From: Marinobacter piscis | Lineage (GTDB): Bacteria; Pseudomonadota; Gammaproteobacteria; Pseudomonadales; Oleiphilaceae | NCBI RefSeq assembly: GCF_007671655.1 | Contig: NZ_VCGX01000002.1 | Span: forward strand, 744,001 to 808,000 | Direction of reading: 5' to 3' | DNA: 64,000 bases | In this document: one piece after another, positions 40,413 to 49,398 of the stretch | How the letters are laid out: each line of letters opens with the position of its first letter | Numbering within the stretch: position 1 is the stretch's first letter | Notes under the pieces: model-generated | Told to the model about the DNA's origin: nothing | The model's database searches: none | What the model saw: only the letters and a program-made list of their open reading frames with translations | Translations under genes and position numbers: made by a program

Positions 40413-40517
40413 GTGGGCAGGGTACCACCTCCCAAAACTGTGTGTTGCCAGGGATGGCAACACCAAGCCCCCATGGATGGGTTCACGGCGTGTTTTGGGA
40501 GGTGGTACCCTGCCCAC
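40413..40517. repeat. Nested inverted-repeat element (MITE/REP-like)
   Basis: A perfect 26-bp inverted repeat (outer arms start GTGGGCAGGGTACC and end with its complement) encloses a second perfect hairpin, TGTTGCCA-GGGA-TGGCAACA, and a CCATGGATGGG segment. The 105-bp unit has no coding capacity and lies just after a stop codon. The layout resembles non-autonomous hairpin repeats found between genes in this group of bacteria. No clear target duplication is visible. Confidence 0.75.
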
Positions 40518-40557
40518 GGATTTCGGCACCCAGCCAGATAATTTTATCCGCAGACAC

Positions 40558-40587
40558 AAAAAAACCGCCCGAAGGCGGTTTTTTTGA
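40558..40587. terminator. Terminator of the tRNA-Ala/tRNA-Glu transcript (bidirectional)
   Basis: AAAACCGCC, CGAA and GGCGGTTTT with A- and T-runs on both sides. In the minus direction it reads CCGCC-TTCG-GGCGG followed by seven T, about 35 bp after the tRNA-Glu end. Confidence 0.92.
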
Positions 40588-40621
40588 TGGCTATCCGGTG
40601 GACTAAACCTTCAAGCCGAAT

Positions 40622-40697
40622 TGGCGTCCCCTAGGGGGTTCGAACCCCTGTTGCCGCCGTGAAAGGGCGGAGTCCTAGGCCACTAGACGAAGGGGAC
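40622..40697 (-). tRNA. tRNA-Glu (UUC)
   Basis: 76 nt on the minus strand including encoded CCA. Acceptor GTCCCCT pairs with AGGGGAC; the anticodon loop CTTTCAC within the CCGCC/GGCGG stem gives UUC; the T-arm GGGGTTCGAACCCC is standard. Confidence 0.97.
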
Positions 40698-40704
40698 TAG
40701 AAAT

Positions 40705-40780
40705 TGGTGGAGCCAGGCGGGATCGAACCGCCGACCTCAACACTGCCAGTGTTGCGCTCTCCCAGCTGAGCTATGGCCCC
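40705..40780 (-). tRNA. tRNA-Ala (GGC)
   Basis: 76 nt on the minus strand including encoded CCA. Acceptor GGGGCCA pairs with TGGCTCC with one G-U pair; the anticodon loop CTGGCAG gives GGC; the T-loop is GTTCGATCC. It is 7 bp upstream of tRNA-Glu, in the same transcript. Confidence 0.97.
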
Positions 40781-40793
40781 TCAACGGATGCGT

Positions 40794-40822
40794 ATATTAA
40801 GGATCCGCCCTATGGGCGTCAA
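40794..40822 (-). promoter_or_regulatory. Sigma-70 promoter of the tRNA-Ala/tRNA-Glu unit
   Basis: On the minus strand TTGACG, a 17-bp spacer and TAATAT, ending 13 bp before the tRNA-Ala 5' end. Near-consensus, as expected for stable RNA. Confidence 0.85.
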
Positions 40823-40895
40823 CCTTTCTCCACACTTTTTTTATGTTTTCTGAACTTCCCTGTTCAAACCGCTCACTTCCTCACCAACCTGCTCA

Positions 40896-42377
40896 TTAAA
40901 CAGCCAAAACGGCGTACTCTTTTTCGACCCTTTTGGTTTCTTTCTTCGAGAAACCACCCAGCACCTCTAACGCCTTCCGCAAGCGCGCCCGGGTCATGTC
41001 AGGCCCCAACAGTGCCATAGAGTCCATAACCGACCAGGAGTTCGGGGTGCCGGCAATGGCTACAAACACAGGGAACATGAAATCTCCCATCTTCAGGCCC
41101 ATGGCTTTGGCCAGAAATTTGATATCCTCAAAAATGGTTTCTTTGCTCCAGTGACGCTGGGCTTCAAGGCGCCACAAGGTGAACTGAAGTATCCGCTTCA
41201 CCTGGGCCTCTTCCAGTTTCTTGTGGGTAAAATCTTCAGCCTCAAGGTTCAACATGCCCGAGAACATAAACCCTGCCATAGGGGCAACATCGGAAAACAC
41301 CTCGGCGCGGCCCTTGATATGAGGTACCAGTGCTTTGAGCGCATCCTCGTTGAACCACCAATGGCGGAGGCGTTCAACAAACTGATCGTCAGTGAGCTCT
41401 TCACGCAGCCACTGGCCATTGAGCCAGCGCAGTTTCTCCACATCAAAAACCGGACCGCCCAGGGAGACGCGCTGAATATCGAAGTTGCTGATCATCTCAT
41501 CCAGCGTGAACTTTTCGCGTTCATCCGGCATCGACCAGCCCATGCGGCCCAGATAGTTGGTAACAGCTTCCGGCAAGAAGCCCATGCGCTCATAAAAATT
41601 GATGCTGGTGGGGTTCTTTCGCTTGGATAGCTTGCTCTTATCCGGGTTACGCAGAAGCGGCAGGTGGCACAATACCGGCATGTCCCAGCCAAAGTATTCG
41701 TATAGCAGCTTGTGCTTGGGTGCAGAGTTAATCCACTCCTCACCCCGCAAGACATGGGTAATTTCCATCAGGTGATCATCGACCACATTGGCCAGATGGT
41801 AAGTGGGCATGCCATCGGACTTCAGAAGAATCTGACAATCCACCTGGGCCCAGTCAATTTCAATGGTGCCACGGAGCATGTCTTCAATTTCACAGATACC
41901 CTCATCGGGTACCTTCATGCGAATGACGTAAGGTTCGCCTGCATCCAGGCGGCCCTTTACTTCTTCCTCTGTCAGCTCAAGGTCACCTTTAATGCCCGGG
42001 TTCAGGCCCCGGGCCTTACGGTCCTCACGGATAGCCTCCAGCTCTTCGGGCGTACGAAAACAGTAGAAGGCGTGGCCTGCAGTCACCAGGTCCTCCGCAT
42101 ACTGGCTGTATGAATCCTTGCGCTCGGACTGCCGGTAGGGGCCATAGGCTCCGCCCACATCGGGACCTTCATCCCAGTTAAGTCCAAGCCAGCGCAGGGC
42201 CTTGAGAATGTCCTGCTCGGATTCCGCGGTACTGCGAACCTGATCCGTGTCTTCAATACGCAGTATGAACTGCCCTCCGTGCTGGCGGGCAAAACACAGA
42301 TTGAACAGGGCCACATACGCGGTACCAACGTGTGGATCACCGGTGGGCGACGGAGCAATTCGGGTACGTACAGTCAT
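40896..42377 (-). CDS. gltX: Glutamyl-tRNA synthetase
   Basis: Charges tRNA-Glu. It has 493 residues. The class I HIGH motif appears as [17 protein letters not shown] (about 9-25) and KMSKS as SKLSKRKN at about 245. The anticodon-binding domain is C-terminal. Located upstream of tRNA-Glu on the same strand, an arrangement shared with pseudomonads, though the tRNAs have their own promoter. Confidence 0.97.
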   Translation of the reverse strand: MTVRTRIAPSPTGDPHVGTAYVALFNLCFARQHGGQFILRIEDTDQVRSTAESEQDILKALRWLGLNWDEGPDVGGAYGPYRQSERKDSYSQYAEDLVTAGHAFYCFRTPEELEAIREDRKARGLNPGIKGDLELTEEEVKGRLDAGEPYVIRMKVPDEGICEIEDMLRGTIEIDWAQVDCQILLKSDGMPTYHLANVVDDHLMEITHVLRGEEWINSAPKHKLLYEYFGWDMPVLCHLPLLRNPDKSKLSKRKNPTSINFYERMGFLPEAVTNYLGRMGWSMPDEREKFTLDEMISNFDIQRVSLGGPVFDVEKLRWLNGQWLREELTDDQFVERLRHWWFNEDALKALVPHIKGRAEVFSDVAPMAGFMFSGMLNLEAEDFTHKKLEEAQVKRILQFTLWRLEAQRHWSKETIFEDIKFLAKAMGLKMGDFMFPVFVAIAGTPNSWSVMDSMALLGPDMTRARLRKALEVLGGFSKKETKRVEKEYAVLAV

Positions 42378-42481
42378 GAAATCTTCCTGAAAATTCGGTG
42401 GCCGTTTAAATTAACCCGGCATTATACCGGCCGGAGCCGTCATTCGCATAACCGGCATGCTTATCATGGGCTTTATTATTG

Positions 42482-42496
42482 TGTTATCTTATAACA
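42482..42496. promoter_or_regulatory. Zur box upstream of znuA
   Basis: TGTTAT-CTT-ATAACA is a perfect 6-bp dyad with a 3-bp centre, matching the core of the gammaproteobacterial Zur operator (TGTTATA-N-TATAACA). It ends 27 bp before the znuA start, where it would block the promoter. Confidence 0.85.
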
Positions 42497-42523
42497 TTAC
42501 TAACTCAAGGATTAAACGCCATC

Positions 42524-43444
42524 ATGCGTCTACTCAGAACCGCCCTGCTGCTAACCCTGAGCACCATTCCACTAGTCTACAGTCACAGTATTTATGCCGA
42601 AACGCGCATCCTTGCGTCCATTAAACCGGTCGAGCTGCTGGTACGTGCTATCGCCACAGAAAACATGAACACAAGCACCCTGGTGCCTCCTGGCTCCAGC
42701 CCCCACAACTACGCTTTAACACCATCCAAACGCCGGGCTCTGGAAACGGCCGACGTTATATTCTGGGTAGGCCCGGACATGGAAACTTTTCTGACCCGCC
42801 TGCTCACGGGCGAGGAATTTGGTGAGCGCTCGGTGGCGCTGATGCAATCAGAGACGGAACTCTCTGCACCAGAAGAACACACTGGCGATCATCGACATGA
42901 CCATCACCATGACAGTGAAGACGACCCTCACATCTGGGTAGACCCGGACATGGCGCTGTCCATGGCTGAAACCATTCGGGATACATTAGCGAGCCAGGAT
43001 GGCGCTGACAAAGCTGCTCTGGACCGTAACCTGGAAGCATTCCGCGCAGCCGTTGCCCGCAAAGAAGCGCAGATCCGCAAACAACTGGAGCCGCTGAAGA
43101 ACGTCAGCCTGTTTGCCTATCACAGCGCCCTAACCCGGTTTGCGGAGCACTATAACCTGAACGTTGCAGGCGTACTGACACTCAATCCCGACCGGTCACC
43201 CGGGGCCCGTCATATTGCTGGCGTGCAGAACAGCCTGCGCCAGGCGAATCATCCCTGCCTGCTTACCGAGCCACAATTCAACCGGCAATGGTGGCGATCC
43301 ATCACCGAAGGGCTCAATGTAACATTCAGCACCTGGGATCCCCTGGCCACAGACATTGAAGTGACGGCAAACGGCTATGTTGACTTCCAGCAGAGCATTG
43401 CCGATGCGGTGCTTGCGTGCCTACCAGAGAATGCTGAGCATTAA
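42524..43444 (+). CDS. znuA: Zinc ABC transporter periplasmic binding protein ZnuA
   Basis: 306-residue cluster A-I binding protein for Zn2+. Signal peptide about 1-25. Zinc ligands are visible in SSPHNYALTPS (His), in the YHSALTRFAEHY region (His) and in DPHIWVDP. A His/Asp-rich loop (DHRHDHHHDSEDDPH, about 120-135) is typical of ZnuA and helps capture zinc. ATG 42524 is chosen at the signal peptide; the 15 upstream in-frame codons overlap the Zur box. znuB, znuC and zur are not adjacent, so this copy is split from its permease. Its 3' end overlaps the convergent AEC gene by 24 bp. Confidence 0.93.
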   Translation: MRLLRTALLLTLSTIPLVYSHSIYAETRILASIKPVELLVRAIATENMNTSTLVPPGSSPHNYALTPSKRRALETADVIFWVGPDMETFLTRLLTGEEFGERSVALMQSETELSAPEEHTGDHRHDHHHDSEDDPHIWVDPDMALSMAETIRDTLASQDGADKAALDRNLEAFRAAVARKEAQIRKQLEPLKNVSLFAYHSALTRFAEHYNLNVAGVLTLNPDRSPGARHIAGVQNSLRQANHPCLLTEPQFNRQWWRSITEGLNVTFSTWDPLATDIEVTANGYVDFQQSIADAVLACLPENAEH

Positions 43445-44335
43445 CGGTATCGACACCATGGCCAGAAGCGTCTGGCCACTGATTATGCCTGCCATCAGGC
43501 GGGCGTCGCCTCCCAGCTGTCTGGCCAGAATATAAGCAGAAGTGGCCGTTGGCAGTGTTGCCAGAAGAATCGCCACCTGAACCAGGGTGCCCTCAAGCCC
43601 CAACACAACAGCCAGCCCTGCTGTTACCAGTGGAAACAGCAGTAACTTCAGAAAAGCTGACACGACGAATGGTACCGAGCCACTACGCAGGGCTTTAAGC
43701 TGAAGGCCTGCGCCAACGGTCATCAGCCCCATCGGCAAAGCCAGATTGCTCAGTGGTTCCAGAGTGCCTGCGAGCAACGGGTGGAAGCCAATTTCAAAAA
43801 AACTCCAGACGGCCCCAAGGGCTGAGCCTATAATCAGCGGGTTTGAGACAATTGCACGCAATACCGGTTTGATACGCACCGGTCCTTCGGTTACCACAAA
43901 AGAAAACATGAGGATGCACAGCAAGTTTATCAGGGGCACCATAACCGCGACTGCGATGGCGGTCAGCGACAGGCCTTCATCGCCGAGCAACATGCCGCCG
44001 GCTGCCAGGCCCACATAGGAATTAAAACGGATAGCACCCTGATAAACCGAGGAAAAGACCGGCCCACTCCATGGCCGGAACAAATGTATACACACCAGAA
44101 CCAGCGTCACAACCAGAAGCATGGCGCCAATAAGCATGGCGGTTTCACTATAAGCAGACGCTGGCAACCGGGCTTGCCCGAGTTTATAAACCAGCATCGC
44201 CGGAAACAGTACGTAATAGGTCAGGCGCTCAGCCTGCGGCCAGAACCCGACTGAGGGAAAAGCCCAGCGGCGAAGCAAATGGCCCAGTACAATCAGCGCA
44301 AAAACAGGCACCAGCGCCTGTACCATAACCGGCAT
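43421..44335 (-). CDS. AEC-family transporter (auxin efflux carrier-like)
   Basis: 304-residue inner-membrane protein with about ten hydrophobic segments in two five-helix halves. The second half contains LPTATSAYILARQLGGDARLMAGIISGQTLLAM, the AEC signature in pieces. ATG 44335 is preceded by GGAG at 8 bases; a GTG three codons earlier lies inside that site. Members move organic acids such as malate or malonate; the substrate here is unknown. Confidence 0.87.
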   Translation of the reverse strand: MPVMVQALVPVFALIVLGHLLRRWAFPSVGFWPQAERLTYYVLFPAMLVYKLGQARLPASAYSETAMLIGAMLLVVTLVLVCIHLFRPWSGPVFSSVYQGAIRFNSYVGLAAGGMLLGDEGLSLTAIAVAVMVPLINLLCILMFSFVVTEGPVRIKPVLRAIVSNPLIIGSALGAVWSFFEIGFHPLLAGTLEPLSNLALPMGLMTVGAGLQLKALRSGSVPFVVSAFLKLLLFPLVTAGLAVVLGLEGTLVQVAILLATLPTATSAYILARQLGGDARLMAGIISGQTLLAMVSIPLMLSILW

Positions 44336-44388
44336 ACCGTACACTCCAGTATCTGTTATTCGTAAAAAAAGAGCTTCAAGGAGAATTC

Positions 44389-45573
44389 ATGCAATCCAAA
44401 TCATCCCCGGCATACGGTCAAACCACACGCATTATTCACAACCGTCGCCATGAAGACAGTTTCGGCAGCCCATATTCGCCGGTTTACAATACCACCACAT
44501 ACCGCTATCCCAATACCGCCTCACTTGAGGATGTGATTGAAGGTCGTACCCAGGGCAACCTGTATACCCGATGGGGCAGCAACCCGAGTATCCTGGAGCT
44601 TGAACAAGGGCTGGCCGACCTTGAGGGTGCCGGGGACGCCCTGGCATTTGCCGCAGGCATGGCAGCCATATCTGCAACCTTTTTTGCCCATGGCCGTAAA
44701 GGTATTGTTTGTGTGGGTGACCTTTACGGCGGCACCCAGGAGTTGCTGACACACCACATTGAGCCCTTGGGCATCCCGGTTACGTTTCTGCTACACAGCG
44801 AAATCAGCCAATTGGATTCTGCCCTGAATACCCCCGGAAAGCTTGTGTACTGCGAAAGCCCGGCTAATCCTACTCTCAATATTCTCGACATTCATGCACT
44901 GGCGGAGCAATCCCACGCCAGAGGCGCCATGCTTGCGGTCGATAACACGTTTGCCACACCCATAAACCAGCGTCCACTTGCGCTGGGCGCCGATATAAGT
45001 ATTCACAGTGCCAGCAAATACCTTGGCGGTCACAGTGACCTGACTGCCGGTGCTGTCATGGCCTCCGCCGAAAAGATTCACCCCATCGCCCAGTGGCGAA
45101 AAAACCTGGGGCAGATTCTGGCTCCGGACACATCTGCCCTGCTCTCACGCAGCCTCAGAACTCTGCCGGTCAGAATAAAACAGCACAATAACAATGCCCT
45201 GGCTATTGCCCAGGCAATGTCCCGGCACCCTGCCATCAAACAGGTTCTTTACCCAGGACTATCGGATTTTTCAGGGCACAACCTGGCCAGGCAGCAGATG
45301 GACGGATATGGCGGTATGCTGACAATCGACATTGCCGGCGGCAAAGAGCAGGCAGCCAGAGTGGCCGACAGCCTGCAGATTTTCCTTCTGGCCACCAGTC
45401 TGGGTGGTGTGGAAAGCCTGGTTTCCCAGCCCTGCATTACCAGCCACCATGGCATCCCCCGGGAAGAACGGGAACGCCACGGAATCACCGACGGCATGCT
45501 GCGTCTGTCCGTTGGGCTGGAAGATGAACACGACCTGATCGCCGATCTGCAACAGGCGCTCGACCGGCTATAA
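44389..45573 (+). CDS. Cys/Met-metabolism PLP enzyme (cystathionine synthase/lyase family)
   Basis: 394-residue fold-type I PLP enzyme. The Schiff-base Lys is in SIHSASKYLGGHSD (about 203-216). TRWGSNPS, AFAAGMAAIS and CESPANPTLNILDI are family motifs, and SLGGVESLVSQP is near the end. It could be cystathionine gamma-synthase, gamma-lyase, beta-lyase or methionine gamma-lyase; the sequence alone does not decide. Single gene; its stop overlaps that of the convergent DUF488 gene by 6 bp. Confidence 0.88.
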   Translation: MQSKSSPAYGQTTRIIHNRRHEDSFGSPYSPVYNTTTYRYPNTASLEDVIEGRTQGNLYTRWGSNPSILELEQGLADLEGAGDALAFAAGMAAISATFFAHGRKGIVCVGDLYGGTQELLTHHIEPLGIPVTFLLHSEISQLDSALNTPGKLVYCESPANPTLNILDIHALAEQSHARGAMLAVDNTFATPINQRPLALGADISIHSASKYLGGHSDLTAGAVMASAEKIHPIAQWRKNLGQILAPDTSALLSRSLRTLPVRIKQHNNNALAIAQAMSRHPAIKQVLYPGLSDFSGHNLARQQMDGYGGMLTIDIAGGKEQAARVADSLQIFLLATSLGGVESLVSQPCITSHHGIPREERERHGITDGMLRLSVGLEDEHDLIADLQQALDRL

Positions 45574-45930
45574 ATCGCCGTTATTCAGAAAGTCGCGAAG
45601 GGCCGCAGCATTATTGTGCTCCGTGTCCTTGGCGGCAAACACCAGCGTTATCCGCTTGTGCTCTTTAACAATCGACTGCAACTCGTTCAGATCGTCCGCC
45701 GCTTCGCTTTTTTTCAACTCCTTGAGATACTTCTGCCGAAACTCCTGCCACTTGTCAGGGTCGTGACCAAACCATTTGCGCAGTTCGGTTGACGGTGCCA
45801 GCCCTTTCAGCCAGGTTTCCAGTTCAGCGTCTTCTTTCGCAACACCCCGGGGCCAGATTCTGTCTACCAGAATACGCGGACCGTCGGATCTCGCAGCCTT
45901 CTCGTAGGCTCTTTTGATTCGAATGTCCAT
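45568..45930 (-). CDS. DUF488 family protein (YeaO type)
   Basis: 120-residue cytoplasmic protein. The family motif is IKRAYEKAARSDGPRILVDRIWPRGV at the N-terminus (seen as RAYE and DRIWPRG), with ELRKWFGHDPDKWQEFRQKY in the middle. Function unknown; conserved across proteobacteria. It lies downstream of the hydroxyacid dehydrogenase on the same strand, 22 bp away, and may be co-transcribed. Confidence 0.9.
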   Translation of the reverse strand: MDIRIKRAYEKAARSDGPRILVDRIWPRGVAKEDAELETWLKGLAPSTELRKWFGHDPDKWQEFRQKYLKELKKSEAADDLNELQSIVKEHKRITLVFAAKDTEHNNAAALRDFLNNGDL

Positions 45931-45952
45931 GATTCAGTCTCCCCTCGCTGGG

Positions 45953-47095
45953 TCATAGAAGATCATCCGGGCTCAATTCATTTATAGAATTCTTGCCGAG
46001 AAGCGCAAGTGTCAGCTCAACTTCGTAACGAAAGTTTTCCAGCAGCTGCAACACTGAGGCCTCGCCGCCCGCAGCCAGCGCAAATGCCCATGCCCGGCCG
46101 ATCAAACAGGCATTTGCACCCAGACACAAGGCTCTCACAACATCCTGGCCAGACTGCACACCACCATCAAGGAGCACTTCGGTTTTCCCGGATACTGCAT
46201 CGACAATAGCAGGCAAGGCCGAAATACTTGATGGTGCGCCATCCAGCTGCCGCCCACCATGGTTGGAGACAACAATCCCGTCCGCTCCGACATCCACTGC
46301 CGAGCGGGCGTCGTCAGCGTCCATAACCCCTTTGATCACCAGTTTTCCCGGCCAGTGCTGTCGTATCCAGTCGAGGTCTTTCCAGGTAACAGAGGCATCA
46401 AACTGTTGATCCACCCAGGCTTTGAAATCTTCAGGACTCCGGCCTGAAGGTACCGCATCGGACAGATTCCCGAATGTCAGAGGTTTGCCTCTGATTGCCA
46501 CATCCCACAGCCACAACGGGTGTGAGAGCAGGTCCGACAGCTTCTGCGCCTTACCCCAGGGGGAAAGTCCGCCATTCATACCGTTACGTACATCCCGGTA
46601 CCTTACCCCTACCTTGGGAAGGTCAACGGTGAAAACCAAGGTCGAGTAACCGGCATTGTGAGCACGGTCAAGCAGTGCCTTGGAATAGCCTCTGTCTTTA
46701 AGAACATAGAGCTGAAACCAGTTGGCTGCACTGGTGGCCTGAGCAACCTCCTCCAGCGAACAAATCGAGACGGTACTCAGACAGAACGGTACACCGCTTC
46801 TGAGTGCGGCCCGGGCGGCCTGACTCTCTCCGCGACGGGCGAGCATACCAGCCAGCCCGACCGGTGCCAGAGCCAGCGGCAAAGACGCCTCCTGGCCCAG
46901 TATGTCTGTAGCAACAGAAGCACTGGATACATCCCTCATCACCTGCTGCCGGAAGTGCAGCTTGCGGAAGTCCCGGGTATTCTCCTGGAGAGTCTGCTCG
47001 GAGAATGCCCCTCCATCACAATAGTCGAATAACATCCGGGGTAGCCGGGCTTTAGCCAGTCTCCGGTTATCTGTGGTATTTGCAGGCGTAATCAT
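45953..47095 (-). CDS. FMN-dependent alpha-hydroxyacid dehydrogenase (LldD-like)
   Basis: 380-residue flavoenzyme of the L-lactate dehydrogenase/glycolate oxidase family. RMLFDYCDGGAFSEQT (about 20-35) is the N-terminal signature. FMN and substrate residues are in WFQLYVLKDRGY and FTVDLPKVGVRYRDVRNG, and the active-site His lies in VVSNHGGRQLDGAPS. The C-terminal LLDGGVQSGQDVVRAL and GRAWAFALAAGG bind FMN phosphate. ATG 47095 has GGAG upstream; an earlier in-frame start adds 16 unlikely residues. Likely membrane-associated oxidation of L-lactate, mandelate or a similar acid. Confidence 0.9.
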   Translation of the reverse strand: MITPANTTDNRRLAKARLPRMLFDYCDGGAFSEQTLQENTRDFRKLHFRQQVMRDVSSASVATDILGQEASLPLALAPVGLAGMLARRGESQAARAALRSGVPFCLSTVSICSLEEVAQATSAANWFQLYVLKDRGYSKALLDRAHNAGYSTLVFTVDLPKVGVRYRDVRNGMNGGLSPWGKAQKLSDLLSHPLWLWDVAIRGKPLTFGNLSDAVPSGRSPEDFKAWVDQQFDASVTWKDLDWIRQHWPGKLVIKGVMDADDARSAVDVGADGIVVSNHGGRQLDGAPSSISALPAIVDAVSGKTEVLLDGGVQSGQDVVRALCLGANACLIGRAWAFALAAGGEASVLQLLENFRYEVELTLALLGKNSINELSPDDLL

Positions 47096-47254
47096 TGTTT
47101 TAGTGTCTCCAGCCTCACCGGTTAAGTCATGGTGTAATGCCAAGTATCATAACAGTGGTATGTAGCGTTATTGCGGAAACTTCCCCGCATTTCTTGACGC
47201 AGTTCACTCATAGACTAAACTTCAGTATGAACCCTCCGGGAGGATTGGCACCCC

Positions 47255-47968
47255 ATGTCTGCAATCACCGTCCGACTTTATCGTTACAACCCGGAAACCG
47301 ACGAGGTACCCTACAACCAGGATGTAGAAGTAGATGCCAGTTTCCGCAACCGCATGGTTCTGGATGTACTTGAACACCTGAAAACCGTTGACCCTACCCT
47401 TGCTTTCCGACGCTCCTGTCGTGAGGGGGTCTGTGGCTCTGATGGCATGAACATCAATGGCCGAAACGGGCTGGGCTGTATCACCCGTGTTAAAGATGCC
47501 CTGAATAAATCCGGCGTACTCACTATACGGCCTTTGCCGGGCATGCCGGTTATCCGCGACCTGGTGGTTGATCAGTCACTTTTCTTCAAGCAATACGAGC
47601 GCATTCAGCCCTGGCTGATCAATGACAACCCCAGACCCGCCATTGAGCGCCTGCAGAGCCCGGAAGACCGTGCCAAGCTCGACGGGCTGTACGAATGTAT
47701 CCTCTGCGCCTGCTGCACCTCTGCCTGCCCCTCCTGGTGGTGGAATCCGGAAAAGTACGTCGGGCCTGCAGGCTTGCTGCAAGCCCATCGCTTCCTGCTC
47801 GATTCCCGGGACACTGCAACCGCAGAGAGGCTGGCAAAACTGGAAGACCCGTTCAGCGTATTCCGTTGCAGAGGCATTGGAAACTGCACAGCTTATTGTC
47901 CGAAAGGCCTCAACCCTATGAAAGAAATCGGGCGCATCAAGGCTATGCTGTTCCGTCAGCAAACCTGA
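47255..47968 (+). CDS. Orphan succinate dehydrogenase iron-sulfur subunit (SdhB-like)
   Basis: 237-residue Fe-S protein of the SdhB family. The [2Fe-2S] ligands are in RRSCREGVCGSDG and the later GLGC. The [4Fe-4S] ligands are CILCACC...AC, and the [3Fe-4S] site is FRCRGIGNCTAYCPKGLNP. The usual FRCHxIMNC pattern is replaced by FRCRGIGNC, so the quinone-site region has diverged. No sdhC, sdhD or sdhA lies nearby. It is divergent from the FMN hydroxyacid dehydrogenase and could serve as that enzyme's electron partner, or be a second SdhB. Start ATG with GGGAGG upstream. Confidence 0.88.
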   Translation: MSAITVRLYRYNPETDEVPYNQDVEVDASFRNRMVLDVLEHLKTVDPTLAFRRSCREGVCGSDGMNINGRNGLGCITRVKDALNKSGVLTIRPLPGMPVIRDLVVDQSLFFKQYERIQPWLINDNPRPAIERLQSPEDRAKLDGLYECILCACCTSACPSWWWNPEKYVGPAGLLQAHRFLLDSRDTATAERLAKLEDPFSVFRCRGIGNCTAYCPKGLNPMKEIGRIKAMLFRQQT

Positions 47969-48088
47969 ACAGAGAGTTAATGGTTAGTAATCCGGTGTTT
48001 ATCGGAAAGTATCCCGCAACCGTATACACTTGCTTGCCGACGGAGCCATAAACTCAAACCTGAACAGGCCAAGAACAGGAGCAGTCCG

Positions 48089-48490
48089 ATGCAAGCAATC
48101 CGATCCTACACTCAGTCCGTTTCAGCCATCATGACCCTGGTTATGATTTTAAGCTCCATGTGGGCACTTCCCGCATCCGCAAACATCGTCGGTACCGGAG
48201 AACTGTTGACTGAGCAGAGTGCAGACATCGATCGCCAGGCGCTGATGGGTATGCTGGAGCGTGAAGATGTGAAAAATACGCTTGCCAGCATGGGGGTTGG
48301 TGAACAGGAAGTCAGGGACAGAATTCAGAGTCTTACCCCTGGCGAACTGGCGGATTTCAAAAAACAGTTGGCAGAAGCACCAGCCGGCGAGGGTGTAGTA
48401 GGCATTATCGTGCTGTTTTTACTGGTATTCATTATTACCGACATGCTCTGCGCAACGGATATCTTCCCGTTCGTTAACTGCGTCCGATAA
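48089..48490 (+). CDS. PA2779 family protein
   Basis: 133-residue protein with a signal peptide (about 1-30, ending ASA), a short helical periplasmic part (about 35-95) and one membrane helix near the C-terminus (VGIIVLFLLVFIITDML). It ends ATDIFPFVNCVR. The family is always found beside a PA2778-type peptidase, which follows here after 9 bp. Function unknown. Confidence 0.88.
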   Translation: MQAIRSYTQSVSAIMTLVMILSSMWALPASANIVGTGELLTEQSADIDRQALMGMLEREDVKNTLASMGVGEQEVRDRIQSLTPGELADFKKQLAEAPAGEGVVGIIVLFLLVFIITDMLCATDIFPFVNCVR

Positions 48491-48499
48491 GCAGACGAC

Positions 48500-49384
48500 A
48501 TGCACCTCCTCTGGCAGAGGCCATGCAGACTTCTGGTCGTGGCGCTCCTGGGGCTTTTGCTCTCAGGCTGCGCCAGCCAGCAACCCTGGCCCGACACCTT
48601 CGACACAACCACACTCACCGAAGTGCCTTTCCACCCACAGGAGCAATTCCAGTGTGGTCCGGCATCCCTGGCCATGATGCTTAATGCTCAGGATGTGAAC
48701 GCAACTCCGGATGAGCTGGTTGACCGTGTTTACCTGCCGCAGCGCAAAGGCTCACTGCAGGTTGAGATGGTGGCAGCAGCACGCCAATACGGGATGCTGG
48801 TGTACCCGCTAGCACCTGAACTGGACAGCATCCTTGAGGAAGTGCAGGCGGGGCACCCGGTTCTGGTTCTGCAGAACCTGCGCTTTGGCTGGTGGCCGCA
48901 ATGGCATTTTGCCGTGGTTATCGGCTATGACAGCAAAAGCCAGTCCCTGATACTGCACACGGGTACGGAAAGGAGTTACCGCCAGCCCGTCAAAGCCTTT
49001 ATGGCAACCTGGGAGCGCTCGGAACGCTGGGCCAGAGTTATTCTGCCACCGGACCAGATTCCGGTAACAGCCGAACCTATCCAGTTTCTGAAGGCTGCAA
49101 ACGACCTGGAAACCACTCAACAAACCCGGGCAGCGATAACTGCCTATCAGACCGCTTTGAAAAAATGGCCAGCACAGCCCGCTCCGTATTTGGGGCTTGG
49201 GAACATCGCTTACCAACAGGGCCGGTGGTCAGCAGCCGAAAACCATTATCGAACCATGACCGACCAATTCCCGGACATTCGTGCCGGCTGGCACAATCTC
49301 GCAGAAGCTCTGGAAAAACAGGATAAAAACCAGGAGGCTGCAGCTATTCGCCAACAAATGCCGGCTAAAGCGGTGAATCGATAA
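48500..49384 (+). CDS. PA2778 family cysteine peptidase lipoprotein (C39-like with TPR)
   Basis: 294 residues. Lipobox LLLSGCAS at about 20-27 predicts a lipoprotein. A C39-like papain-fold domain follows, with Cys in QEQFQCGPASLAMML (about 45-60) and His in WPQWHFAVVIGYD (about 130-142). A C-terminal TPR-like region spans about 190-285 (APYLGLGNIAYQQGRWSAAE). It probably cleaves or processes a partner in the envelope; the adjacent PA2779 protein is the obvious candidate. Substrate not known. Confidence 0.88.
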   Translation: MHLLWQRPCRLLVVALLGLLLSGCASQQPWPDTFDTTTLTEVPFHPQEQFQCGPASLAMMLNAQDVNATPDELVDRVYLPQRKGSLQVEMVAAARQYGMLVYPLAPELDSILEEVQAGHPVLVLQNLRFGWWPQWHFAVVIGYDSKSQSLILHTGTERSYRQPVKAFMATWERSERWARVILPPDQIPVTAEPIQFLKAANDLETTQQTRAAITAYQTALKKWPAQPAPYLGLGNIAYQQGRWSAAENHYRTMTDQFPDIRAGWHNLAEALEKQDKNQEAAAIRQQMPAKAVNR

Positions 49385-49398
49385 TTCCGGCTGCGGGG

